A DNA stretch of 64,000 nt from Branchiostoma floridae (Eukaryota > Chordata > Leptocardii > Amphioxiformes > Branchiostomatidae), in contig NC_049996.1 in assembly GCF_000003815.2 (NCBI RefSeq), positions 7,722,857 through 7,786,856 on the forward strand. The letters are read 5' to 3'. The notes beneath the pieces were generated by a model, which worked only from the letters and a program-made list of their open reading frames with translations, had not been told where the DNA came from and did not search any database. This document shows positions 21,627 to 34,290 of this stretch, in pieces; the first letter of the stretch is position 1, and each line of letters starts with the position of its first letter. The position numbers and the translations under genes were made by a program.

Positions 21627-22440
21627 CTGCACTCAGACGAACAGGCCTGTCCTTGGCGCTAAACACCATAAACACAAATAGTCATGTCTGTCCTTGGTGC
21701 TAAACACGATCTGCACTCAGATGAACAGGCCTGTCATTGGCGCTAAACACCATAAACACAAATAGTCATGTCTGTCCTTGGTGTTGAACACCCTCTGCAC
21801 TCAGACGAACAGGCCTGTCCTTGGCGCTAAACACCATAAACATAAATAGTCATGTCTGTTCTTGGTGCTAAACACCATCTGCACTCAGGTGAACAGGCCT
21901 GTCATTGGCGCTAAACACCATAAAGACAAATAGTCATGTCTGTCCTTGGTGCTAAACACCATCTGCACTCAGGTGAACAGGCCTGTCATTGGCGTTAAAC
22001 ACCATAAGCACAAATGGTCATGTCTGTCCTTGGTTCTGAACACCCTCTGCACTCAGACGAACAGGCCTGTCCTTGGCGATAAACACCATCAATACAAATA
22101 GTCATGTCTGTCCTTGGTGCTGAACACCCACAAAACACAGGCTAATATACCTGTCGTTTGAGCTGAACGTAAGCTACTCACGGCGCACAGGCCTTTCCTT
22201 GATGCTGAACACCGCAAGTAAAAAAATCATGTTCTTTGTGCTTAATGCAATTCAGACACAAATAAACACATGGTGATGAATACCATCCAAACACAGGTGA
22301 ACAGGCCTCTGCAAGGTGCTGAACACCATCTACACATAGGTAAACAGTTCTGTTTCTGGTGCTAAACACCATCTACACTTAGGTTAGTAAATCTATCTCT
22401 GTTGCTTTAACACCACAAACACATCCACACATGTGCTGAA
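21627..22440. repeat. 84-bp tandem repeat array
   Basis: CTGCACTCAG unit starts at 21627, 21711, 21795, 21879, 21963 and 22047 are exactly 84 bp apart. Each unit has two related halves (GGCGCTAAACACCATAAACA and TTGGTGCTAAACACC), so the array grew from an older 40-odd-bp repeat. It degrades to the right, up to about 22440. No coding support. Confidence 0.88.
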
Positions 22441-23150
22441 CATTAGGCGCAGATTACTATATACTGCTCCCAGAAAAATAATTCAGTCAAGGGATGCAGG
22501 AAATTCTCCCATGTAAAATGGTAGCAATGCTTGACGTTTATTACATACAGACTAGATAGACTTCAGTAAAGTGTTTTTAATGTTAGGTCGAGGAATACGA
22601 GGGGAAACTCATAGCGTAATGTAGAATATCAAAACCTTTCAAAGTAAGAGAATTTGTAAATGGTACCTGAATAAAATTACAGTCTGTTGAAATGGTAAAA
22701 CGTATTAATTTTAAAGAACATGAGGGTGACGAAAACTTGACCTTATGTTTAGTTCTGAAACTCCAACATGAGTTTCTAGACTTTTACATTTGCTGGTATC
22801 AAAAGGAGAACGCAAAGTTAGAAAACTGGTTCACCTTTCATGTAGCTGACAAGACGTCCAATGGTCACCTTAGTGATAAAGGTCTTAAAGACACGTGAGA
22901 CGTGTCTGCGGTGATTTATGATCCGAGGAAGTCGGAATCTGCGAGCATGTTCGCATGAGTGCTCCATTCTATAGGAGGTGATCCTCCGGCCTGAGGACAT
23001 CACATTTTTCTTGTGATTTCTGACGGGGAGGCTGACTGGTTGTTGGAAGAGCCACCCCTCGTCCCTAAGTAGACCCACAGTATGTCTGACTCTTTTTCTT
23101 TGGACACTGTCATAGCGTCCACTCACTCACGTAGACACCACCATCCTCCT

Positions 23151-24914
23151 TCATCGGACCTCACCTTCCTTCAACAAGTATACTTCACCATCCTTCATCA
23201 CGTATATCTCATCTTTGTCCAGCACGTATACCTCCCCTTCCTCCATCATAAAATCGTCACTGTCCTCTGGCATGGCGACCTCGCCATTCTCCAGCACATC
23301 GACCTCATCGTCCTCCAGCACGTTGAACTCACCATCCTCCAGCACATTGATGTCATCATCCTCCAGCACGCCAACCTCATCATCCTCCAGCACGTTGACC
23401 TCACCATCCTCCAACACGTTGACCTCATTATCCTTCTGCACATTGACTTCACCATCCTCCAGCACGCTGGCCACACCATCCTCCAGCACGTTGTCGTCAC
23501 CAACCTCCAGCGTGTCGACCTTACCAACCTCCAGTACTTCGACATCACTATCCTCCAACACGACGGCCTCACCATCCTCCAACATGACGGTCTCACTATC
23601 CTCCAACACGACGGCCTCACTATCCTCCAACACGACGGCCTCACCATCCTCCAACACGACGGTCTCACTATCCTCCAACATGACGGCCTCACCATCTTCC
23701 AACACGACGGCCTCACCATCCTCCAACATGACGGCCTCACCATCCTCCAACACGACGGCCTCACCATCCTCCAACATGACGGCCTCACCATCCTCCAACA
23801 CGACGGCCTCATCATCCTCCAACATGACGGCCTCACCATCTTCCAACACGACGGCCTCACCATCCTCCAACATGACGGCCTCACCATCCTCCAACACGAC
23901 GGCCTCACCATCCTCCAACATGACGGCCTCACCATCCTCCAACACGACGGTCTCACTATCCTCCAACACGACGGCCTCATCATCCTCCAACACGACGGCC
24001 TCACCACCCTTCTGTACCACGGCCTCATGATCTTGTAGTTCTGCCGGAGTCTTCGGCTGCTCTTGCACGGCTGTCGTATCAGTTTTTTTAGAAGGAATAA
24101 CTGGATTTGAATAGAATGACACCAAATTTGCTGTATCATCCTACAAAAGTTACAATGTAGCAACTTGTACTACTGACAACAGTTCTGTTTATTCTGTTCT
24201 CTTTATCTGTTTAAAAAATTAACTTTTTCTTTACTCATTTCTAGGGTCCCATAGCCTCACCACCACAAGTTCTTTACGCTGATCGATAATTCCTAGGACA
24301 ATGAACTTTACAAATGTCATCTATGCTTATACGAATTAATGAAAATACGAATTAATGAAAAGTACCAATTTTACTAATTTCCATTATGTGTGTATGTATG
24401 TATGTATCTATCTATCTATATCTATCTATCTATCTATCTATATCTATCTATCTATCTATCTATATATATATATATATATATATATTCATAAGAATTGTAA
24501 AGCTAGTTTCCTAATTCAGAACAATAGTTTTGTTGCCGTTGAATTCAATGCAAATCATTTTCTTTATCATAAACACTTAAGTGCAAAAAGCATGAAGTAA
24601 GCTATTTACATATAAAACATACTGAAAATCCGTCTGTCCATACTTGAATTATTCTACTTTAAAGTCTTATTTAAACGATCTGTCCAAAAGTTGATAACTC
24701 ACGACTTACGCATGTTCAGCATACAATATATCTTAACCGGAAGTTCCGCTGCAGTACTGTATATGTTTGTATTAAGGAGCCCCCAAATACAATCATTGAA
24801 AACTTCTTTATATACCAACCCGTCATTCTCTAGTTGTGCTCTAGTTATCAACAAGGCACCAACACACACACATGCACGCACACGCACGAACTTGCACAAG
24901 CACACATCAACAAA

Positions 24915-24955
<41 letters not shown>

Positions 24956-25556
24956 AAATGCTACCAAAAACATAATAAACGCCTTTTACTTTTGTTCAAT
25001 GTGTCAGTTTTCATTCCCGGGCCGTTAACAGAAACCGACACCTGTAAGAGCGCCTCGTACTTCTTACACCCGCCTTTCTGAGTAGTTTCCAAGCCGTACC
25101 ACCGTTTGTTCGGTAGACCTTCCACTGACTCAAGTCCGGCTGCGACAGAGATGCAGAGTTCACCGATGGTTTTGTCCTTGCACCGTTTCGCCTTTCGCAG
25201 TTTCAGAACCAGTTCCTCTGTTGGTGACCATGGCACGAACTCAGTAGAATGCTCCCAGATTAGTGCATCTGATTTTTTCTTGTCAGTTTCCACCTTTTTC
25301 TTGCCATGACGCATTGTTACCAGATACTTGCCCTGACTCTGGCGACTAACTTTGCCCTCGTGTACCGTAACGTTTAGTTTCGTCTCGCCGCTCTGTCTCT
25401 TACCTCCAGGCCTGAGCAGTGACAGCGCGTGTAGCACAGTAAGATACGCTGAAACTCCCTTGTCTATGATGCCCATTTTACTGAGCGAAGATTGCAAATC
25501 CAGCTTTAGACAAGAAAGTACATGGTTGATACGTGTTTGTATCCTCAACAATATCC
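23151..25556 (-). CDS. C2-like domain fused to an acidic octapeptide-repeat tail (two exons)
   Basis: Exon 1 (25556-25042, start not fixed) has a region resembling a C2 beta-sandwich: LNVTVHEGKV, GKYLVTMRHGKKK, FVPWSPTEELVLKLRKAK, then TIGELCISVAAGLE, ending RWYGLE. The Asp-rich calcium loops of classical C2 domains are not evident. The donor GTGTCG follows CTTACAG in phase 0. Exon 2 begins at 24140 after CTTTTGTAG, also in phase 0, and runs to the stop at 23151. It opens with a short linker (SFYSNPVIPSKKTD), then about 35 tandem octapeptides of the form EAVVLEDG, drifting to EVNVLEDD towards the C-terminus. The tail is strongly acidic. The function is unknown. No leader or transmembrane segment is visible, so it is probably intracellular. 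An upstream exon is likely because no ATG precedes the C2 region in frame. Confidence 0.5.
23270..24020. repeat. 24-bp coding minisatellite
   Basis: CTCACCATCCTCCAACACGA-type 24-bp units in head-to-tail array on the + strand. The period is a multiple of three and the units lack stops, so long frames are open in several phases on both strands. Units alternate CACGA and CATGA in a two-unit higher-order pattern around 23690-23960, suggesting recent 48-bp duplication. Confidence 0.9.
24386..24484. repeat. (TATC)n/(TA)n microsatellite
   Basis: TGTA tetramers pass into TATC tetramers and then pure TA. Confidence 0.95.
24858..24955. repeat. (CA)n microsatellite
   Basis: Interrupted then pure CA dinucleotide run, located in the intron side of the C2-like gene's 3' flank on the minus strand. 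Confidence 0.95.
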
Positions 25557-28500
25557 CTGCGTTATTCTACACTGAGACTGAATGCTATTCTGGAACACTG
25601 CATAACAAACAATTAACTTTTTACCAATTCATTGTCCTTGTAAGTCGAAGATACAATGTTCTAGAACGCGCTTATTTGTTTATAAACAACGAGATTCACC
25701 GTTACGACTTTCTTTAACTTTGTTATTCATAGCAGAAAGTTGGTGGAACTCTGGTACATGGCATTTGGTATGTTTAAAGAGCAAGCTTCCACATCATCAT
25801 CATCCAAGAATGATCAAATTATGATTATCAATGTTGTTTAGTTGCAGTAACACTTTGAGTCGTCCACTTAGCATTTCACACTTTAATCCACTTTTTGTTG
25901 GATGATAGCTAGCCTTTGGCGTTTTTTTTTTATATTTTATTTGATTTATTTGGCTGTATTTATTTGATTTATTTGGCTAGCCGAAGGCTATTATCAAGGG
26001 CTAGCCCTGGTAACAATACAAAATACATTATACAATAGTATACAATATACAACAGTATAAACGATACAGGTAACTTTGACAACAGAGGCGATCCGTGTTT
26101 ACAGCTTGACGAGCAGTCGTACGATCTAGAATGTCAGTCTATGATACAAATAATATTACTCGGTTATCTATATAAGGCTAGTTAGTCAGCGATTAACACG
26201 TTTGAACGCTATAATGTATACGTACTACAGTGCAGATCGTTCAGTAGGAACAGTAGTTGTTGCCATCAATAACTACTATCAGTAATACAATTACTATTAG
26301 GAAACTTTGATATATCTTCAAACTGTGTGCTGAGTTCCAGACCGTTCCTGCGTCCTAAAAGTAAAGCAAAACAAAGGCGAAACAAAGTGTCCATCTTTCA
26401 AGCTTTCCACCAGGGTTAGTTTAGACTGTGTTTGTATTTCCGACGTACTATCTTTTTAGCACAACCAAGGCTGTATGGGTATGTCGGCACCACCGCGTAC
26501 CGTATATCACATCTGCTCAAGTTTGAAAGTGTTTTTGACTATGTTGTTGAGTTTAGTAAAACTTGTATATATCCTTTGCAACAAGAATGCCATCAACTTG
26601 TGAATACATTTTGTCACAGATTACGTGATCTTTCAAATGTTATCAATTTTATTTCGAGCGCACTTAATCTGGTTCAGACGTGGTGTAGTTGTCTGCAGGA
26701 CACTGCTTTGCTTTCACGGATATAGAGCGACCTCTATATGTTCATGGTGGTACTGCAACAAATGTGTACCTAACGTGGCATGTTTACAGACATTCTGGAG
26801 TCTATGTTTTGTTTAGTTATTTCTTTTAAACAATGTCTTCGTATTCCAAAATAGCTAGCAAATCCTTATAAACTACAAGGAAAGTCAACAGATAAATTCT
26901 AGTGTAAAGAACAATCGAAAGGAAGCTAGCGTATATAATATTATATAATTCGTTGTGTAATTGTCTCCAAGGCAACTCTCTTGTTAGTAAGTTTATATTG
27001 GCTGTAATTATAGTGTGCTTCATAATGATTGCTGCGCTTTATCATGACCTGTTATCACTACATGGGTTCGGTCTCAGCCGACGTGGCAGTGGGGACCCCT
27101 AGCTGTTTAGATAACTATTGCAGGAAAAGACAAATCTGCTACAGTACTGATATAGGTTAATAGGGGACGCTTTTGATCGATGTAACGAAGGGTGTCTTTA
27201 AGGTCAGACATCGAAGTTAGGGCTGCCCATTGACAAGCATGTTGAAATACACTGAATGAAGGCTTCAAAAAAGTACTAACCCATAGTTCAATCTTTAAAA
27301 TTCTTCTCCACCAGAAAGTCACTTGGGTCTAGTTTATAAGCATTCAAAGAAAACAGAGGGTTGTTTGGCTCATTCTCGGAGAAAAGCTCGCTCTATGAAA
27401 GAAACCTCACCTTTGACCCATTTTCCCTCCTGATACAACCAGTAGCACCCTATAACTAAAACCTGTCCTTACACCAGCTGAACTGCTGAACTGAACAAAT
27501 TTTGACCCAAACAGGAAAGCTTAGACCCTACCTGTCTCTTCTAACTCAAAAGTCTCCAGATTGGGCAAAAATTTTCAAGGAAAAGAAGGATTTTCAAGGA
27601 TTTTAAGTCACACCCAAATCGTCTTCCCATTTTTTGCCCTCTACCGCGCAACGCAACTCTGACGTCAGCCCTTAAACGTTAATGTATTGATGACCATATC
27701 TCTGTAGTTTTCTGCTACAAGGCGGCTTTATTATCTGGTATCTATCACCATGTTTAATTCGATGTGTATAGGTGTACTCGGCCTCACCAAACAATAAAGA
27801 ACACAACTTAAAAATTTCGGGGCATATGTGCAAACCTTTCATGAATGGATGTCTACCAAATTCCAAATCATTATGATCATTACTTTGAGTGTGACACCCA
27901 GTAACAAAAGGAGAAAAAATTAAGGACAATCGAGCCGCGATCCGAGGTGTGCACGTCAACTTCAGATACCCACTTCTTTCTAGTTTAAACACGAAGGAAT
28001 TCCTCATTAAATATTTTGACATTGCCATATCAGACTTCATCGCATGGGGACATTCCTTGTTATGTTATGTATGTATGATATGTTAGTTATTCTATTGATC
28101 GTCTGCCCTTATCATGTTAAGTGCAAACGTAAAGCATTGTTGTTAGTATCGCTAAGTCACATGTGATGTGCGCCTGTCAAATCAGAGGTTTTTAAACATT
28201 GTAAATTGGTTTTTAATTCAGTGGAATCACTGCGATACCCAATAAAGTCATCTTGTATCTTGTATTGTATCTTGTATCTTGTCTTCCTCACACCTTACCT
28301 ACTGATTTTAATTAGGACGTTAACGGAAAAGCAAAGGTCGTTACATGTGAAATTTGGTCACTGTTAATTGATGAGAGCCTTCAAATAACAATATAAATGT
28401 GACTTTTTTTGTGAGAGGCGAAGATCTTATTCATCACGCCCCGTATGACACGCAAAATCTCTTTTCTCCATCTAAAACGATAACATTTCTCTTTAGTCCT

Positions 28501-29649
28501 TACTAAAGAATTAATATCATGTTGATCTACAAAGAAAATTGTATGGAATAATCCGATCTTCCGATATAATGTAGTGTGAAGGAATGGGGAAACAAACTAA
28601 AATGTGCTTTTATTAACATGCATTTTGTTACGCCCATTCTGCCACATCCAAATTGACATTCGTTTTCCCTTAAAACCTATTCACCTACCAAATATCATCA
28701 AGATCCAGTCGCAGCTATGATGGCGCTGCCATAAACATACAACCAAACAAACGAACTAACAAACAAACAAACAGCACTAAAAACTATTCATCAGCGATGA
28801 TTGGTACACTCGTAGATACGATTCGTTGCCTCCCTTTGATGTTCGATGACGTCCAAGGAAAGTCTAACATGAGTTGCTTCCCTTTGTTGTTCTATGACGT
28901 CACAAAGAACGTCGAACATGACGACCAGTTTTGTTTGGCGTCGTTCGAACGCTCCGAAGTAACGTTCGATTCAACGTGTAAGCACAGGTACAAACACAGG
29001 AGAGTCATCGTCAGTTCTAGGCAGCGATTGTACGAGAATATTCCCATCTTTAACATTACATGAGGATGAAGAAGAGTATTCTGATCTTCAGTAGCAGGTG
29101 TGTTTTGTGTGGAGAAAAATGTACATCTCCATTTGTTGAGTCGAGTCGCGTTTTCCGCCAGGTAAGGACTGTTAGAACGTAACTGCTTTTCGTTTGATGG
29201 ATGTCTCTAGTTTCTAGATCTGTGGGTTTCCTTGTGCCCCTTATTTGTACAATGCTGCGTGGGGTTTCCATGTATTTGTCCAGTTTGGATTTGCTGGTAT
29301 CTACATTTAGTGAGGTCGACTTTCTTTGGGTTCTAACTCATGTTTTTACTTCTATGTGTTTGACGTTAACAACGTGTAACCGGGTAATCAGGCAGAGGTC
29401 AAAAGGGTCAAGAGACCCCGGATGTTCAGTTCCAGTTGAGTTCAGATAAATGGCACACCGTTAGTTAGAGTGTGCACGCTTAGTTAGAGTAGATTACTAG
29501 TAGTTGAGTTACGTCGAGTTACGCGACGAGCTACAGTGCCAGAACATTTTACGAACACGCAACGACAAGGTAAGGCGTTTCCTTGTCATAATTGGCATCT
29601 GAGTAGCGGATAGTAGTTTGCTCCTATGTTTGCTTCTGCTATTCAGAGA

Positions 29650-29689
<40 letters not shown>

Positions 29690-29950
29690 TGTAATAAATC
29701 TCAGAGCTAGAAGCGACTGTGTATAGTATATAATAAACAGGCTAGGGACGGTCTACCGGTCTACATCCTGTCAACAACTTCAAGACAGAGAAAAATGGTG
29801 ACACTTGAGAAATCAAGTTACCGATTAAATTATCGGACAGTAACACCGAATTCAATTCAACGCCTGGTTTAACCAGTTTGGTAGATTAGCGAGGATTCAG
29901 GGTTAGAAGGTGGAGGATTTCTCGATTTAAGTAATGTTGCACCTGGAAGT
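25557..29950. other. Gene-poor repeat-rich interval
   Basis: No supported coding exon. It contains an AT-rich duplicated TTTGATTTATTTGGCTG near 25940-25980, a LINE-like 3' tail (AATAAAGTCATCTTGTATCTTG repeats, 28242-28285), a perfect TGACGTCA at 28897 and a pure (TA)n run at 29657-29686. The minus-strand frame at 27672-28040 (122 residues) shows no domain. Confidence 0.55.
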
Positions 29951-29964
29951 GCTGGGCGTTGGAA

Positions 29965-30515
29965 TAGAAGAGGAGTATTCCGATCTTTAATAGCAGCTGT
30001 GTTATGCGTGGAGAAGAAGAGGAGTATTCCGATCCTCAATAGCAGCTGTGTTATGTGCGGAGAAGAAGAGGAGTATTCCGATCTTCAATAGCGGCTGTGT
30101 TATGTATGGCTCTCCACACCTATCCAGAAAGCAAAGTTACGGTGGCTGGGGCATGCTGTCAGAATGCCAAGACAGCGACTCCCCAGAGTAGTGCTGAGCT
30201 GGTGTCCAGCTGGAAGGAGAAAGAGGGGAGGGCAAGCCATGACGTGGAGGCGAACAGTAGAGCGTGACCAAGCAGAGACGGGATGCACTTGGGAGGGAGT
30301 GCAGAGAGCAGCTTCAGACAGGAAGACTTGAAGAGCGATGACGGCCCGCCTCAGCGAAGTCTGATATGCGGCGAGGATGAGTGAGTGAGTGATGAGTGAG
30401 TGTTATGTATGGAGAAGAAGAGGAGTATTCCGATCTTCATTATCGGTTGTGTTATGTGTGTAAAGAAGAAGAGGAGTATCCCGATCTTCAATAGCTGTGT
30501 TATGTGTGGAGAGTT
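29965..30515. repeat. 49-bp tandem repeat array split by a LINE
   Basis: GAGTATTCCGATC occurs at 29973, 30022, 30071, then at 30423 and (as GAGTATCCCGATC) 30474, i.e. 49-51-bp spacing. A solitary relative lies near 29073. The array is interrupted at 30110 by the insertion described in the next entry. Confidence 0.85.
30110..30400 (+). mobile_element. 5'-truncated LINE insertion with TSD
   Basis: On the + strand it encodes the C-terminal end of a LINE ORF2: LRWLGHAVRMPRQRLPR, then a WCPAGRRKRG segment, then WRRTVERD, ending in a stop shortly before a (GTGA)n tail. It is flanked by TGTTATGTATGG at 30098-30109 and 30401-30412, a clean 12-bp target-site duplication. Because the target is a 49-bp repeat unit, the insertion post-dates the array. 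Confidence 0.8.
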
Positions 30516-31470
30516 AAACTTTGCAAGAGACGTTCATTTATGTCCTCCCTTACTACGGATTCTTATTACTTTGTGACTGGAGGGTAACCTCCAGTAACAG
30601 AGTCTTGTAATCACTTTGTGCGTTGAGTGTTCGCACCTAGATCTCTATGCTCCGTATGCCGCAATCGCATGTGGATTTGCATGTCGTCTGTACTCCGTTG
30701 GGAAATGATGCACGTTATTTTTATTTCGCCGTAGCTGTTTTTATTATGGATGTAAAATTTCAGTTTTCACCCCTACGCCGTCCGGTATAGTGGTTCAGGT
30801 CTCCCTTATGATTGAAACCTAAGCCTTGTGGTAATTTGATACCGTCAAGCAGATGTTGTCCTCGTCGGAATATGCCATCTCGTTCGGGCTTTGCGTTTCC
30901 AGTATTGAGGTTGGTTTGACATAGCATACTGTTAACATTCTGCGCGGTTGATAGTCATATGCATTTTGTTGTTAGATCATGTTTGATCCTTAGTATCTTT
31001 TTTTGTAATAATTTGATAAATCACCCCTATTTCCCTGGTATTGTGGAACAGCTGGCATATATACGATGGGGTTTGACAATTACTTATCTTTAATCTTTAA
31101 GCAGATATTGGGTTATGTTATGTTATGTCCACAGCTGTCATTGACCCACTTTTTAAAGTGGTGTGCGTCTCAAGTATCCATTGTGAAGCTGAGTTGTTGT
31201 TTCCATTTGGTGTCGTTCGATTGAGACGCTGATTTCGCTGTGTTTTGAATTTGGCAGTGATAGGTATGATAGTTTTTAAGTAAGATTTTGGTATAAGCTG
31301 ATGTGATGTGTTCTTTATGCGATATAAACACCGAGTCATACCCCACAGAAAACATCACAACCGACATAAACCATAATCAAGTCACAGAGTATGTTACCAG
31401 CGGTCACTTATTGCATTTGAAATAATTTCTCCGCGAGTTGAACTTCGCCTGTCTAGAATAGAGCTTTGAG

Positions 31471-31807
31471 TAAAGCTAAGGGCACAACCCACCGTACGTG
31501 CAAATAAGTGCTGTCTGCGTGCCAAAACGTGGGCAATCTTTGGGATCCGTAAGTCGTAAGTGCCGCCTGCGTACGAACTCGTCGGGAATCCGACGGATTT
31601 TGGAGCACGCAGGCACGCCGTAGAACTTTACGTACAGGCAAAACTTGGTGTGCCATCGGGCTGCAGATTCGACCCCCGTACTTGCCAGTACGTACGACTT
31701 GCCTGCCCTGTACAGCCTGAAAGTTTTCAGAAATATGTGGCGGACGTGGCCTCCTAAAAACACGTACGAACAAACTGCACGTACGGCGGGTTGTGCCCTT
31801 AGCTTTA
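31471..31807. mobile_element. Foldback MITE
   Basis: Ends TAAAGCTAAGGGCACAACCC and the inverted GGGTTGTGCCCTTAGCTTTA, extending further into GTACGTGCA/TGCACGTAC. The interior is rich in ACGTACG motifs and partially self-complementary. Directly followed by a SINE. Confidence 0.75.
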
Positions 31808-31823
31808 GTTGTATGGCGTTAAC

Positions 31824-32110
31824 GTTGCGTGGCGTAAAGGTAGCGTGTGTGGTTCAGAATCCCGAGGTACTGGTATCGAATCCCGATTTGATCCGACGTT
31901 GTGTCCTTGAGAAAGACACTTCATACAAAGTTTCTCACTTCACACACTCGTGATAACGGGTATCTATCTTCGGTTATTGCCGTCAAATGAATAGGACGCT
32001 AATACAAACGGAGGTCCCATGTTTAAGGATAACCACACCTCAGTGACTTAAATGAACCCACCGCACTTATTGAAAACACTAGATGTCCTACACGGTGTGA
32101 GTGGATCAAG
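31824..32110 (+). mobile_element. tRNA-derived SINE
   Basis: Head with box A-like GTGGCGTAAAGGTAGCG and box B-like GGTATCGAATCCC. The core (CTTGAGAAAGACACTTCATAC) is a diverged version of that in the copies at 6622 and 48108. Ends near CACGGTGTGAGTGG. Confidence 0.7.
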
Positions 32111-32560
32111 TAAATCTGTTAGTATGATGCGGCTTGTACTCTTCAGTACATATTTGGTGTGTAACACCACGAGGTCGTTTACCGGGTGTGCAATACAAAC
32201 AAACTCAATACAATATGCAATACAAATTTTACATGCAACTGACACTTTAATGGCTTTTGATACAGATCTTTTCCCCTTTAAATACCCTATCCTAATTCCA
32301 TCTACTGTCTTTATTATATGTGTCACTACTAGCAATCGGTATCTCAATCATGCAAGTAATATTACACACAGATCAAGGATGATATGCCAAGAAATATGCG
32401 ATTTTGGAAGCTAGATTAAAATGCCATCAGTTTGTAGGAGATTGATACTGAAACAAATTTAAGTATTGAAAAATGTTGATACAATTAATATGAGAGAGAA
32501 TCAAGAGAAAAGCCTTTCAATGTTAAATTTGTTGAAATGAAAAAGTAATAACTCGGTTGA

Positions 32561-32809
32561 NNNNNNNNNNNNNNNNNNNNNNNNNNNNNNNNNNNNNNNN
32601 NNNNNNNNNNNNNNNNNNNNNNNNNNNNNNNNNNNNNNNNNNNNNNNNNNNNNNNNNNNNNNNNNNNNNNNNNNNNNNNNNNNNNNNNNNNNNNNNNNNN
32701 NNNNNNNNNNNNNNNNNNNNNNNNNNNNNNNNNNNNNNNNNNNNNNNNNNNNNNNNNNNNNNNNNNNNNNNNNNNNNNNNNNNNNNNNNNNNNNNNNNNN
32801 NNNNNNNNN
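32561..32809. other. Assembly gap (249 N)
   Basis: Unresolved sequence. Any translation across it is meaningless. Confidence 1.
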
Positions 32810-33661
32810 AGACATCTTGCACATTGTGGTTACTGTTTCACATGGCCTGTTTCCGTCATCTTCGTAATGAAAACATTTACAAATAAAATCATATTAATTT
32901 CCACTGCATCTTGTTTACTATAGTTACACAATCTCTGTTTAACTATTATTCTTATCTTGCAAATATTTGACCTCTTGTCAAAGTCATTATGGTACAAAAA
33001 CAGTTGAAACGTTTTCCTAAAATATTCATGCACTAATTATTACACCATGAACAATGAAGAATTCGAAATAAAAGTCTATTTCTTATTCTTACAACTTAAG
33101 CCATCTAATTATTTCAATGATGCCATATTTATCTATTTACATATCTTATCCTTTGACTCTGTGGCATTTTTAATAACATTTTTTTTTCTTTTGCAAGAGC
33201 CGACAACTTTTTATCGAGTTATTTATCAAACTGGTAAAGCTTTGCAAGGGTGTCATAATCATATTCAAAACAAATTCCATTCTCATAATAGATTGCCCAA
33301 TGTATGATAAGACAGACAATTGTTACAATATTGCACAAACAAAAACTATCATGAGCTTTTCATATCTCTAGTAGTATGTAACATAACCCATATAAAACTC
33401 TGTAGGACAGAGATTACAGCTGACACTAGCATGTATATACTTTCCTTTAAAACATAATTTTCTGGACTTTCACGTATAGCATGATTGCTGTTATTCATGA
33501 CGCTACACTAATTTTTTTGAGAGTGCAAAAATTTAACTGTCATGTACACGATGCCGTACTTTGAACCTGCTAAAATATCGAGCATTAAAGCTCTCCCTCT
33601 TTCTTCTTATAATTAAAGTATGCAATGCATGTGGCTAGATTAGAGCTTGATTTTGATTACG
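32810..33661. other. AT-rich interval, no gene seen
   Basis: No exon, RNA gene or recognisable element. Short frames on both strands lack domains. Confidence 0.5.
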
Positions 33662-33858
33662 TTATAAATCATTGAAACTGATTAGATTTTGAGTGATTCC
33701 CTTTGAAATAGGAAGGTGTACAAGGAATCTTAAAGCTGTTGTTGCTGTCAATGCTGTCTCTAACGGCTCAGCACTAGAGGCAGGCAGCATGGGCAAGGCG
33801 ATGCTGGACAGGGTGTTCTGGGCTGCTGCAGTGGTTCGGGTGGCAGTTGAGGATTGAT
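33662..33858 (-). CDS. Possible terminal exon of the receptor tail
   Basis: After a TTATGTCAG acceptor on the minus strand, an open frame encodes a Thr/Ala/Ser-rich stretch (TTAAAQNTLSSIALPML) and stops at 33662. The composition resembles the receptor tail frame at 34030-34650, and it lies just downstream of it. There is no domain, so this is a weak call. Confidence 0.22.
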
Positions 33859-33949
33859 ACCTGACATAAGTCAAGTCAGTAAGTCAACGGCTCAAACTAG
33901 AAACTAGTCTCTTTTTCATCTATATCCGGAGCGGTTATGGAACCCACTT

Positions 33950-34290
33950 CGTCAGTTCCGCCTGCCACTACTTCAGTTCCGCCTGCCACTACGTCAGTTC
34001 CGCCTGCCATACGTCAATTCCGCCTGCCACTACGTCAGTTTCGCCTGCCAAGCGTCACTTCCGCCTGCCTCTACGTCAGTTCCGCCTGCCACTACGTCGA
34101 TTCCGCCTGCCACTACGTCACTTCCGCCTGCCACTACGTCACTTCCCCCTGCCACTACGTCATTTCCGACTGGCACTTCGTCACTTCCACCTGCCACTAC
34201 GTCAATTCCACCTGCCACTACGTCACTTCCACCTGTCACTACGTCACTTCCGCCTGCCACTACGTCACTTCCGCTTGCAACTGCGTCAGT
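33950..34290. repeat. 21-bp minisatellite
   Basis: About 16 copies of a 21-bp unit (CTTCCGCCTGCCACTACGTCA). On the minus strand 21 nt give a 7-residue repeat (SDVVAGG) in the receptor tail frame. One unit near 34009 has lost bases and shifts the frame. Confidence 0.9.

Noticed and set aside
21627-22440. Regular repeats resembling a CRISPR array
   Set aside because: Units are contiguous 84-bp tandem repeats with no unique spacers, in a eukaryotic genome.
23082-24038. Long + strand frame of LTILQHDG repeats and other frames over the same region
   Set aside because: The 24-bp period keeps several frames open on both strands. Only the minus-strand EAVVLEDG frame has a flanking acceptor in phase with an upstream domain-bearing exon.
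27672-28040. 122-residue minus-strand frame
   Set aside because: No domain, no splice context and no repeat of known type. Length alone is not enough in a window this size.
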